From Klebsiella planticola ATCC 33531 (GTDB lineage Bacteria > Pseudomonadota > Gammaproteobacteria > Enterobacterales > Enterobacteriaceae), in contig NZ_JMPP01000045.1 in assembly GCF_000735435.1 (NCBI RefSeq), positions 1-47,382 of the forward strand: a stretch of 47,382 nucleotides of DNA. The letters run 5' to 3'. Below are positions 1 to 7,061 of the stretch, in pieces (the stretch's first letter is position 1; each line of letters begins with the position of its first letter). Below the pieces are notes generated by a model that did no database searches, was not told the DNA's origin, and saw only the letters and a program-made list of their open reading frames with translations. The position numbers and the translations under genes are program-made.

Positions 1-3
1 ACT

Positions 4-1431
4 GTGAGTGAAAGCATTGTTGACCAGCTGCGTAGCGTAGCTAACGAGGTGCTCACCGCCCGTCATGATGTCTTGAACTGGACCCGCGACTGGTGGGCTG
101 GCTCGATGATCGCCGAGACCGATGGCAACCCGGCGACCCCAATTGCGGTTATCGTCCGCGTCTCCCGCGTCGAGCAGGTTCAGGAGGTGGTCAGAATCGC
201 CCATCGCCACCATCTGCCGCTAACGGTTTCCGCCGGACGCAGCAACGTTACCGGCGCCGCGTTGCCGGTGCGCGGCGGCATTGTGCTCGACGTCTGTGAC
301 CTCAACCAACTGCTGACGTTTGACCCGGACAGCCAGATTGTTGAGGTAGAAGCCGGGATGTTTGGCGATATCTTCGAACAAACCATTCAGCAGGAGTACG
401 GCATGACGATGGGCCACTGGCCCTCCTCGTTTGGCATCAGCACGGTGGGCGGATGGGTCGCCTGTCGCGGCGCCGGTCAACTGTCGACCCGCTACGGGAA
501 AATTGAAGATATGGTCTACGGCATGGATGTGGTGCTGGCTGATGGACGCTTAATTACCGTCGGCGGTGCGCCGCGCAGCGCCACCGGACCGGACATTCAG
601 CAGCTGTTTATCGGCTCTGAGGGGACGCTGGGCGTCATTGTACGCGTACGCCTGAAACTGCATCGCCTGCCGGAGTATGGCCGCGCCATCGCCTGGGGTT
701 TCACCAGCTTTGCCGACGGCCTCGAAGCCTGCCGGCAGATCCTCCAGCACGGCGCAACCCCCGCTGCCCTGCGGCTGTACGATAACCTCGAAAGCGGCGT
801 GCAGTTCTCCTTACCGGATACCAACGTTCTGTTGATTGCCGATGAGGGCGAAAAGGAGCTGGTAGACGCGGTGATGGCCATCTCGGCGCGCGTCTGTGAG
901 CAATGCCAGGGACAGCCGCTGGAGAGCGATCCGATATTTGAGCGCTGGCTGGATACCCGCTATCTCACCGGGAAAAGCGCCGAAGGGTTTGCCCGCAGCC
1001 CAGGCCTGGTGGCCGATACCCTGGAGATGGTTGGCCGCTGGCGAGATCTGGCCACTCTCTATGAGGAGGTCGTCGCCGCCATTAACGCCGTCCCGGGTAC
1101 CCTCGCCGGCTCCGCCCATCAGTCTCACGCCTATGTCGACGGCGCCTGTCTGTACTTTTCGCTGCGCGGAGATGTTGCCGTGAAGGAGCGAGCGGCCTGG
1201 TATCGCGCTGCCTGGGACGCGGCAAACGCGGTGCTGATTCGCCATAACGCGTCTCTCAGCCATCATCATGGCGTAGGTTTATTACGTTCGCCCTATATGC
1301 AGGCCGCCTTAGGCGAAACGCTGAATGTGATGGCGGAGATCAAAGCTGCACTCGATCCACACCGTATTCTCAATCCGGGGAAACTGGGGTTGAGCGATGA
1401 ATACGTTTCGCACCCGGCAGGTCAACAATGA
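4..1431 (+). CDS. FAD-linked oxidase, alkyl-DHAP synthase-like (VAO/PCMH family)
   Basis: This is a 475-residue flavoprotein of the vanillyl-alcohol-oxidase fold. An N-terminal FAD-binding domain (about residues 40-220) includes a SAGRSNVTGAALP nucleotide-binding stretch. A C-terminal oxidase domain ends in the usual LDPHRILNPGKLG tail. A SHHHGVG motif near residue 419 is characteristic of alkylglycerone-phosphate (alkyl-DHAP) synthases and related oxidases, and separates it from plain GlcD or D-lactate dehydrogenases. The GTG start is only three bases inside the window, so no ribosome site is visible and the true start could lie further left. The stop overlaps the next gene as ATGA, so the two are translationally coupled. 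The substrate is unknown; the operon suggests an alcohol, hydroxy acid or glycerol-ether-like compound. The family call is firm, the reaction is not. Confidence 0.82.
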   Translation: MSESIVDQLRSVANEVLTARHDVLNWTRDWWAGSMIAETDGNPATPIAVIVRVSRVEQVQEVVRIAHRHHLPLTVSAGRSNVTGAALPVRGGIVLDVCDLNQLLTFDPDSQIVEVEAGMFGDIFEQTIQQEYGMTMGHWPSSFGISTVGGWVACRGAGQLSTRYGKIEDMVYGMDVVLADGRLITVGGAPRSATGPDIQQLFIGSEGTLGVIVRVRLKLHRLPEYGRAIAWGFTSFADGLEACRQILQHGATPAALRLYDNLESGVQFSLPDTNVLLIADEGEKELVDAVMAISARVCEQCQGQPLESDPIFERWLDTRYLTGKSAEGFARSPGLVADTLEMVGRWRDLATLYEEVVAAINAVPGTLAGSAHQSHAYVDGACLYFSLRGDVAVKERAAWYRAAWDAANAVLIRHNASLSHHHGVGLLRSPYMQAALGETLNVMAEIKAALDPHRILNPGKLGLSDEYVSHPAGQQ

Positions 1432-2006
1432 TCAAAAACCTCGGCACGCAGCTGGCGTGCCACCCGATGATTATGGCGATCTACGGCATCGACCAGTTAA
1501 AAGTGGCGCTCACCAGTAGGGCGCAGGTCTGCATTATTGCCAATATCGATCTGATTAAACTCCAGCCGGTGATTACCCTGCTGGCCAAGGCAGACAAGTA
1601 TGTGATCGTCAATATCGACAGCTGCAACGGCTTGTCGCAGGATAAAGGCGGGATCGACTATATTGCCGAAACCGGCGCCATGGGGCTGCTCTCTACGCGC
1701 CTGCAGACCGTGCAGCGGGCAAAAAAAAGCGGACTGGTAACGATGCAAAAGATCTTTGTCACCGATCGTTCGACCTGGCTTCGCAGCCTGCATGCGCTGG
1801 AGCAGAGCGAGCCCGATTACGTGCAGCTGATGCCAGCCCCGATGCTCGCCATGTTGCCGCAGGCCGATCGCCAGCGCCTGCCGCCCATTGTCGCATCCGG
1901 GTTTGTCAGTAATGAAGCGCAAATCCGCGCGGCGCTTGCCAGCGGCGCGACGGCGGTCTCCAGCAGCGATAGTGCGCTGTGGAATCTGCCCCTTTCAACG
2001 AAATAA
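1428..2006 (+). CDS. GlpP-like glycerol-3-phosphate responsive antiterminator family protein
   Basis: The 192-residue product matches the Bacillus GlpP family (G3P_antiterm), a small TIM-barrel-like fold. Family landmarks are MGLLSTR near residue 84, the QKIFVTDRS segment, DYVQLMPAP, and a C-terminal phosphate-binding-like region with VASGF and GATAVSSSD. In Gram-positive bacteria GlpP binds glycerol-3-phosphate and prevents termination in glp leader RNA. In Enterobacteriaceae this role is not established, and no antitermination leader can be seen because the operon start is off the window. The gene is coupled to the upstream oxidase by an ATGA overlap and followed 13 bases later by the monooxygenase gene. 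It may be an RNA-binding regulator responding to a phosphorylated pathway intermediate, or an enzyme using the same fold. Confidence 0.78.
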   Translation: MIKNLGTQLACHPMIMAIYGIDQLKVALTSRAQVCIIANIDLIKLQPVITLLAKADKYVIVNIDSCNGLSQDKGGIDYIAETGAMGLLSTRLQTVQRAKKSGLVTMQKIFVTDRSTWLRSLHALEQSEPDYVQLMPAPMLAMLPQADRQRLPPIVASGFVSNEAQIRAALASGATAVSSSDSALWNLPLSTK

Positions 2007-2019
2007 CGCGGAGCTTTCT

Positions 2020-2334
2020 ATGGGAAATCAGCAGTTACAGGTCATCGCCCACTACTACACTCGTCCGGATGAGATTGAGAACGTGGCAACCGCATTGCAC
2101 GCCCTCGCCGCAGCCACGCGTCAGGAGACGGACAATCTCTCCTATGCCTTCTTTCAGTCCCGGGAAGATCGTCGGCACTTCGTGATCCTCGAGCGTTATC
2201 GCCACGCAGGCGGGCTCGATGCGCACCGGGCGACCCCGCATTTTCAACACCTGGGCCTCGAAGTGATTGCCCCGTTGCTGGATAAAAAAGAGGTGGAGAG
2301 CTTTTTAGTTCCGCAGACGGACAACGACAGATAA
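2020..2334 (+). CDS. ABM-fold (antibiotic biosynthesis monooxygenase-like) small protein
   Basis: This 104-residue single-domain protein has the ABM pattern: a first strand QVIAHYYTRP, a helix, then NLSYAFFQSREDRRHFVILERY and the HRATPHFQHL segment. The family includes cofactor-free monooxygenases and the AI-2 processing enzyme LsrG, which act as dimeric ferredoxin-like barrels. I chose the ATG preceded by GCGGAG about six bases upstream. Longer in-frame extensions overlap the previous gene and encode basic, non-homologous sequence. It sits in the middle of the four-gene operon, nine bases before the dehydrogenase gene, and probably processes an unstable carbonyl or phosphorylated intermediate. 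The substrate cannot be deduced. Confidence 0.8.
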   Translation: MGNQQLQVIAHYYTRPDEIENVATALHALAAATRQETDNLSYAFFQSREDRRHFVILERYRHAGGLDAHRATPHFQHLGLEVIAPLLDKKEVESFLVPQTDNDR

Positions 2335-2343
2335 GGAGTCAGT

Positions 2344-3510
2344 ATGCCCCCATCAGGAAAGGCCTTCACCTTCACCACCGTCGGGACCGTTCTCGTCGAA
2401 TGGCAAGGTGCGACGCGACTGGGCGAAATCGTCCAGCGATACTTCCAGGCCAGGCGAATCTTACTGGTCACCGACCCCGGTCTGGTGAGCGCCGGCGTGC
2501 TGGCACCGGTGGAGGACGCATTGCGCCGCAGCGGCTATACGGTAACCCGATTCGACCGGGTCGTCGCCGACCCGCCCGCCGAGTTGGCCCTGCGTGCGGC
2601 GGAACAGGCCCGTGAGGCACGCTGCGACATGGTCATCGGGATCGGCGGCGGCTCCTCGCTGGATGTGGCGAAAATGGCCGCCGTGCTCGCGCCGTCGCAG
2701 CAGCCGCTCGAGGCGATGTACGGCATGGATAAGGTCGAAGGGACGCGTCTGCCGCTGATGCAAATCCCGACGACGGCCGGAACCGGGTCCGAAGTGACCA
2801 ACATCGCGATTCTCACCACCGGTGAAAACAGCAAAATGGGCGTTGTGGCCCCGCAGCTGTATTGCGATGTGGTCCTGCTGGATGCCCACCTGACGCTCGG
2901 CTTGCCCCCGGTGCATACCGCGGCCGCCGCAATTGACGCGATGGTCCATGCCATCGAAGCCTATACTAGCGCCCATAAAAAAAATCCGCTATCGGATGCG
3001 CTGGCCCGCGAAGCGCTGCGGTTGATGACTCGTCATCTGCTCAACGCTTGTCGCCACGGGCAGGATCGCGAGGCGCGCGAAGGGGTGCTACTCGGGGCGA
3101 TGCTGGCAGGTCAGGCCTTTGCCAACGCGCCGGTGGCAGCCGTTCATGCGCTCGCCTATCCACTTGGCGGACGCTATCACGTGCCCCACGGCCTCTCAAA
3201 CGCCCTGATGCTGATCCCCGTTTTGCATTTCAATGCTCCCGTAGCGGGGGCGCTGTATGCAGAACTTGCGGCGGCTATCGGTCTACAGACCGGTGGCGAT
3301 GTGCAACGGGATAGCGCGGCATTCATTGCCGAAATGACCCGTCTTATCGTTGCCAGCGGCGCGCCGCAGCGCTTGCGAGATGTCGGAGTTGATAAAGCTC
3401 AACTGCCGCTGCTCGCCCGGGATGCCATGCTGCAAACCCGGCTGTTGGTGAATAACCCGGTGACGGTCAACGAGGGCGACGCGCTGCGGCTTTATCAACA
3501 GGCCTTTTAA
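2344..3510 (+). CDS. Iron-containing alcohol dehydrogenase (group III)
   Basis: The 388-residue protein has the two-domain Fe-ADH layout. The N-terminal nucleotide-binding part carries GGGSSLD near residue 100 and TTAGTGSE near residue 140. The C-terminal helical domain supplies the metal ligands Asp198, His202, His268 and His282. These enzymes reduce aldehydes or oxidise alcohols with NAD(P). Related members include lactaldehyde reductase, 1,3-propanediol dehydrogenase and maleylacetate reductase, and the sequence does not let me choose among them. AAGGAG lies six to seven bases before the ATG. It is the last gene of the operon, since a strong terminator follows within 50 bases. Confidence 0.88.
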   Translation: MPPSGKAFTFTTVGTVLVEWQGATRLGEIVQRYFQARRILLVTDPGLVSAGVLAPVEDALRRSGYTVTRFDRVVADPPAELALRAAEQAREARCDMVIGIGGGSSLDVAKMAAVLAPSQQPLEAMYGMDKVEGTRLPLMQIPTTAGTGSEVTNIAILTTGENSKMGVVAPQLYCDVVLLDAHLTLGLPPVHTAAAAIDAMVHAIEAYTSAHKKNPLSDALAREALRLMTRHLLNACRHGQDREAREGVLLGAMLAGQAFANAPVAAVHALAYPLGGRYHVPHGLSNALMLIPVLHFNAPVAGALYAELAAAIGLQTGGDVQRDSAAFIAEMTRLIVASGAPQRLRDVGVDKAQLPLLARDAMLQTRLLVNNPVTVNEGDALRLYQQAF

Positions 3511-3517
3511 GACCGTT

Positions 3518-3560
3518 CGCGCCGCGGATTGACTCAAGCGCAACGCGGCGCGCATTTTTT
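3518..3560 (+). terminator. Intrinsic terminator of the left-end catabolic operon
   Basis: Perfect 8-bp GC arms, CGCGCCGC (3518-3525) and GCGGCGCG (3545-3552), are separated by 19 bases and followed by six T at 3555-3560. It lies just after the iron-dehydrogenase stop and closes the operon. Confidence 0.75.
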
Positions 3561-3634
3561 CTCCGGCGTACGCAGCGACCAGCCGCAGATAACATCCCGC
3601 TCGTGGATCATCATCATCGCCTGACTCCCCCGAT

Positions 3635-3680
3635 AAAAGGCATAACAGTCAGGCAACTGTTATCACAAAAAATAGCCTTT
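3635..3680. promoter_or_regulatory. Nested inverted repeats upstream of the bd-type oxidase operon
   Basis: A perfect inverted repeat, ATAACAGT (3642-3649) and ACTGTTAT (3656-3663), has a 6-base spacer. It is flanked by an outer AAAGGC (3636-3641) and GCCTTT (3675-3680) pair. It is 85-110 bases before the oxidase start codon, a reasonable position for an operator. The regulator is unknown. The remainder of 3561-3748 shows no gene. Confidence 0.45.
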
Positions 3681-3748
3681 CTGCCTCTGCAACCCGAAAC
3701 TCTCGCCGCCTAGAATTGCGCTGAATCAATTTTCTTGCGGAGTTCTGC

Positions 3749-5146
3749 ATGTTCGGTCTTGATGCATTCCACCTGGCGCGAATTCAATTCGCCTTTACCG
3801 TCTCATTTCACATTATCTTTCCCGCCATAACCATCGGCCTGGCCAGCTATCTGGCGGTACTGGAAGGGTTGTGGCTGAAGACAAAAAATCCTGTCTGGCG
3901 CTCGCTTTACCACTTCTGGTCAAAGATTTTCGCCGTTAACTTCGGCATGGGCGTCGTCTCCGGTCTGGTGATGGCCTACCAGTTCGGCACCAACTGGAGC
4001 GGTTTTTCCGAGTTTGCCGGCAGTATTACCGGCCCGCTGCTGACTTATGAAGTCCTGACCGCCTTCTTCCTTGAGGCCGGGTTCCTCGGGGTCATGCTCT
4101 TTGGCTGGAACCGCGTCAGCCCCGGCATGCACTTTTTCGCCACCTGCATGGTCGCGCTGGGGACCATCATCTCGACCTTCTGGATCCTCGCCTCCAACAG
4201 CTGGATGCAGACGCCGCAGGGATTTGAAATCGTTAACGGCCAGGTGGTTCCCGTCGACTGGTTCGCGGTTATCTTCAACCCGTCGTTCCCGTATCGTCTG
4301 CTTCATATGACGGTAGCGGCTTTTCTTAGCAGCGCGCTGTTCGTCGGCGCCTCGGCGGCGTGGCATCTGCTGCGCGGTAATAACACGCCTGCAATTCGCG
4401 CAATGTTTTCAATGGCACTGTGGATGACGCTTATCGTTGCCCCCATTCAGGCGATGATTGGCGATATGCACGGCCTGAACACCCTGAAACATCAGCCGGC
4501 AAAAATTGCCGCCATCGAGGGACACTGGGAAAACCGGCCGGGGGAACCGACGCCCCTGCTGCTGTTCGGCTGGCCGGATATGGCGCAGGAGCGCACCCGC
4601 TATGGCCTTGAGATCCCGGCACTCGGTAGCCTGATCCTGACGCATAGTCTGGATAAACAGGTTCCTGCCCTGAAAGAATTCGCGCCGCAGGACCGCCCCA
4701 ACTCGACTATTGTCTTCTGGTCATTTCGCCTGATGGCCGGGCTCGGCATGCTGATGATCCTGCTTGGAGCGCTGGCGCTATGGCTGCGCTACCGCCAGCG
4801 CCTGTATCAGTCGAAACCCTTCCTGCGCTTTGCCCTGTGGATGGGCCCTTCCGGGCTGATTGCCATTCTCGCCGGTTGGGTCACCACCGAAGTGGGCCGT
4901 CAGCCCTGGGTGGTCTATGGCGTACAGCGCACTGCCGATGCCGTCTCCGCCCATGGCGACCTGCATATGACTATCAGTCTGCTGACCTTTTTCATCGTCT
5001 ATAGCTCGGTATTTGGCGTCGGCTACAGCTATATGCTGCGCCTGATCCGCAAAGGACCGCAGACCTTCAATCCACCGCTATCCGGTACCCCGGCCCGCCC
5101 GCTCTCCGCGGCAACGGAAGGTTTTCAGCATAAGGAGTCCCGCTAA
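3749..5146 (+). CDS. cioA: Cytochrome bd-type ubiquinol oxidase subunit I, short Q-loop (CioA type)
   Basis: Subunit I of a bd-type quinol oxidase is an inner-membrane protein that oxidises ubiquinol and reduces oxygen. Heme b595 ligand His21 lies in VSFHIIFP. His186 lies in RLLHM, matching E. coli CydA His186. Glu381 lies in TTEVGRQPW. At 465 residues it is about 55 shorter than E. coli CydA, and the shortening is in the C-terminal half of the periplasmic Q-loop after KIAAIEGHWE. That is the hallmark of the cyanide-insensitive oxidase subgroup rather than CydA or AppC. The start is preceded by TTGCGGAG. The stop overlaps the cioB start by one base (TAATG). The cioA name is a subfamily inference; many annotations would write cydA. 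Confidence 0.9.
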   Translation: MFGLDAFHLARIQFAFTVSFHIIFPAITIGLASYLAVLEGLWLKTKNPVWRSLYHFWSKIFAVNFGMGVVSGLVMAYQFGTNWSGFSEFAGSITGPLLTYEVLTAFFLEAGFLGVMLFGWNRVSPGMHFFATCMVALGTIISTFWILASNSWMQTPQGFEIVNGQVVPVDWFAVIFNPSFPYRLLHMTVAAFLSSALFVGASAAWHLLRGNNTPAIRAMFSMALWMTLIVAPIQAMIGDMHGLNTLKHQPAKIAAIEGHWENRPGEPTPLLLFGWPDMAQERTRYGLEIPALGSLILTHSLDKQVPALKEFAPQDRPNSTIVFWSFRLMAGLGMLMILLGALALWLRYRQRLYQSKPFLRFALWMGPSGLIAILAGWVTTEVGRQPWVVYGVQRTADAVSAHGDLHMTISLLTFFIVYSSVFGVGYSYMLRLIRKGPQTFNPPLSGTPARPLSAATEGFQHKESR

Positions 5147-6156
5147 TGGGGATCGATCTCTCAGTTATCTGGTTCGTCATTATCGTCTTCGCCACCCTGA
5201 TGTACATCGTGATGGATGGCTTCGATTTAGGGATCGGCATTTTGTTCTCGACCACCCGCGATGCTGAAGACCGTGACGTCATGGTTAACAGCGTGGCGCC
5301 GGTCTGGGACGGCAATGAAACCTGGCTGGTGCTTGGTGGCGCCGGGCTGTTCGGCGCGTTTCCCCTCGCCTATGCGGTGATTATCGATGCGCTGGCGATC
5401 CCGCTAACGTTAATGCTCATCGGCCTGATTTTTCGCGGCGTGGCTTTTGAGTTTCGCTTTCAGGCAACGCCGTCACACCGCCCGTTCTGGGATCGCGCTT
5501 TTCTTGGCGGCTCGCTGCTGGCCACCTTTTCCCAGGGAGTGGTTGTTGGGGCGGTCATTAATGGCTTTTCGGTGAGCGGACGCGCGTTCAGCGGCGGGAT
5601 GCTCGACTGGCTGACGCCGTTTACCCTGTTCTGCGGTCTCGGATTGACTATTGCCTATGCGCTGCTGGGCGCCACCTGGCTGGTCATGAAGAGCGAAAAT
5701 CCGCTGCAGGACAAAATGCGCCATACCTCGCGGACGCTGCTGCTGGCGCTGCTGATCGCAATCGCCGTCATCAGCCTGTGGACGCCGCTGGCGCAGCCGG
5801 CCATCGCCGCCCGTTGGTTCACTCTGCCGAACCTCTTTTTCCTGCTGCCGGTTCCCCTGCTGGTTGTGGCGTTAGGGGCCTGGCTGTGGCGGGACCTGCG
5901 CAACCCACACCGCCATGCGCTGCCCTTTATTCTGACGCTGGGTCTGGTGTTTCTCGGCTTCAGCGGTCTGGGGATCAGTATCTGGCCACACATTATTCCG
6001 CCGGGCATTACGCTGTGGCAGGCCGCCGCGCCGCCGCAGAGCCAGGGTTTCATGCTGGTAGGCGCCCTGCTGATTATTCCGGTGATCCTCGGCTATACCT
6101 TCTGGAGCTATTACGTGTTTCGCGGCAAAGTCCAACATGGTGAGGGGTATCATTGA
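5146..6156 (+). CDS. cioB: Cytochrome bd-type ubiquinol oxidase subunit II (CioB type)
   Basis: The 336-residue polytopic membrane protein is the CydB/CioB partner of subunit I. It opens with the conserved YIVMDGFDLGIG region in the first membrane helix and continues with WDGNETWLV, a family signature, followed by further hydrophobic helices. The usual subunit II length is about 335-380, so it is complete. Its ATG overlaps the cioA stop by one base, and its own TGA overlaps the following small ORF (TGATG). The three genes therefore form one translationally coupled operon. Confidence 0.9.
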   Translation: MGIDLSVIWFVIIVFATLMYIVMDGFDLGIGILFSTTRDAEDRDVMVNSVAPVWDGNETWLVLGGAGLFGAFPLAYAVIIDALAIPLTLMLIGLIFRGVAFEFRFQATPSHRPFWDRAFLGGSLLATFSQGVVVGAVINGFSVSGRAFSGGMLDWLTPFTLFCGLGLTIAYALLGATWLVMKSENPLQDKMRHTSRTLLLALLIAIAVISLWTPLAQPAIAARWFTLPNLFFLLPVPLLVVALGAWLWRDLRNPHRHALPFILTLGLVFLGFSGLGISIWPHIIPPGITLWQAAAPPQSQGFMLVGALLIIPVILGYTFWSYYVFRGKVQHGEGYH

Positions 6157-6281
6157 TGAATCAGTCACGGCTGAAGCAATTATTATGGATGGTCGCGCTG
6201 TGGGGGACCAGCGTGCTGGCGCTGGGGGCAGTCAGTATGCTTTTTCGCTTTTTAATGACCGCGGCCGGGCTGAAAGTTTAA
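6156..6281 (+). CDS. DUF2474-type small membrane subunit of the bd oxidase
   Basis: This is a 41-residue single-span membrane protein. A short N-terminal tail (MNQSRLKQ) is followed by a hydrophobic helix from about residue 9 to 36 and a GLKV end. It starts by one-base overlap with the cioB stop. Position, size and topology match the DUF2474 family found after cyanide-insensitive oxidase genes. It is analogous to CydX, the 37-residue subunit that stabilises E. coli bd-I. Its role as an oxidase subunit is inferred from that analogy. Confidence 0.75.
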   Translation: MNQSRLKQLLWMVALWGTSVLALGAVSMLFRFLMTAAGLKV

Positions 6282-6380
6282 TCCCCGGCGCTGCGGATTA
6301 CTCTGATTAGCAAGAACTCCATTGTCTCTCCATTTTTATTTGCTGAAATCTCAAAGCACATAAAAATAAAGGATGTAGCG

Positions 6381-6659
6381 ATGAAAAAGATTGTCTTGTT
6401 ATCTGCGGCGATGTCGTTGGCGCTCTCTTCCCTGACCTTTGCGGCCGATAATCCCCCGCCGCCTCCGGGGAAAGCGGCCGCAGGCCAACAGCATAACGGC
6501 CACAATAAGAACCTGCAGCAGCACAGCGCTAAACGGCCAGCGCAGAGCGCACAGCATAACGGCAAACCGTCACCGAAAGGCAAGTCGCCCGCACACGGCA
6601 ACCAACAGCCGCCGAAAGACGGCCAGCACAATGGCAAACCGTTGCCACCGAAAAAATAA
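6381..6659 (+). CDS. Small exported Pro/His/Gln-rich protein of unknown function
   Basis: The 92-residue protein has a clear Sec signal (MKKIVLLSAAMSLALSSLTFA, cleavage after about residue 21). The mature part of about 71 residues has no predicted hydrophobic core and is dominated by Pro, His, Gln, Asn, Lys and Gly. Three degenerate copies of an HNG element occur (QQHNGHNKN, AQHNGKPSPK, GQHNGKPLPP). The composition is compatible with a disordered periplasmic metal- or polyanion-binding peptide, but that is a guess. A plausible AAAGGA ribosome site precedes the ATG. It lies 99 bases after the oxidase operon with its own downstream terminator, so it may be a separate transcript. I do not recognise a named family. 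Confidence 0.65.
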   Translation: MKKIVLLSAAMSLALSSLTFAADNPPPPPGKAAAGQQHNGHNKNLQQHSAKRPAQSAQHNGKPSPKGKSPAHGNQQPPKDGQHNGKPLPPKK

Positions 6660-6669
6660 TCCTGCTGTG

Positions 6670-6701
6670 GCCCGACGCGTGCATCGCGCCGGGCTTTTTT
6701 T
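6670..6701 (+). terminator. Intrinsic terminator after the Pro/His-rich gene
   Basis: GCCCGACGCG (6670-6679) pairs with CGCGCCGGGC (6685-6694) with one mismatch and a five-base loop, then seven T at 6695-6701. It begins 10 bases after the stop codon. Confidence 0.8.
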
Positions 6702-6814
6702 CGCCATTCGTCAGGAAAGACTGACGCAGACTTTGCTCTTCTTTGATAACCCGATAATAAAGCTCAAGAAATTCAGAGCATAGTAGCCCCACTCGTCTGT
6801 CACTGGAAATAGAT

Positions 6815-7048
6815 ATGCTCAAGAGATGCGTTTCGGCGTTAGTGCTGATGTGTGCGTTATTTTCCGGCCATCTGCTGGCCCGCAAACAAGGACATGAATA
6901 CTTCCCGGTACAAAGCCTCGAACAGCAGCTGCTGCACGAGGCCGACAGTGATGAGCTGCGCAGCCAGCGGAACGAGGCCGCCGCCGATCTGCGCGAACGT
7001 CACCACTGGCAGAATGCGCGCAAACCGAAAATGGACTTCCGCCAGTAG
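6815..7048 (+). CDS. yncJ: YncJ family small exported protein
   Basis: The 77-residue product has a hydrophobic signal-like N terminus (LVLMCALFSG) and an acidic helical body with the HEADSDELR segment typical of E. coli YncJ (76 residues), ending KPKMDFRQ. Function is unknown; the family is predicted periplasmic. As in E. coli it lies beside rlhA, here convergent with 13 bases between stop codons. The ribosome site before the ATG is weak (GGAAAT). Confidence 0.85.
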   Translation: MLKRCVSALVLMCALFSGHLLARKQGHEYFPVQSLEQQLLHEADSDELRSQRNEAAADLRERHHWQNARKPKMDFRQ

Positions 7049-7061
7049 CGTCTGCCGTCGA

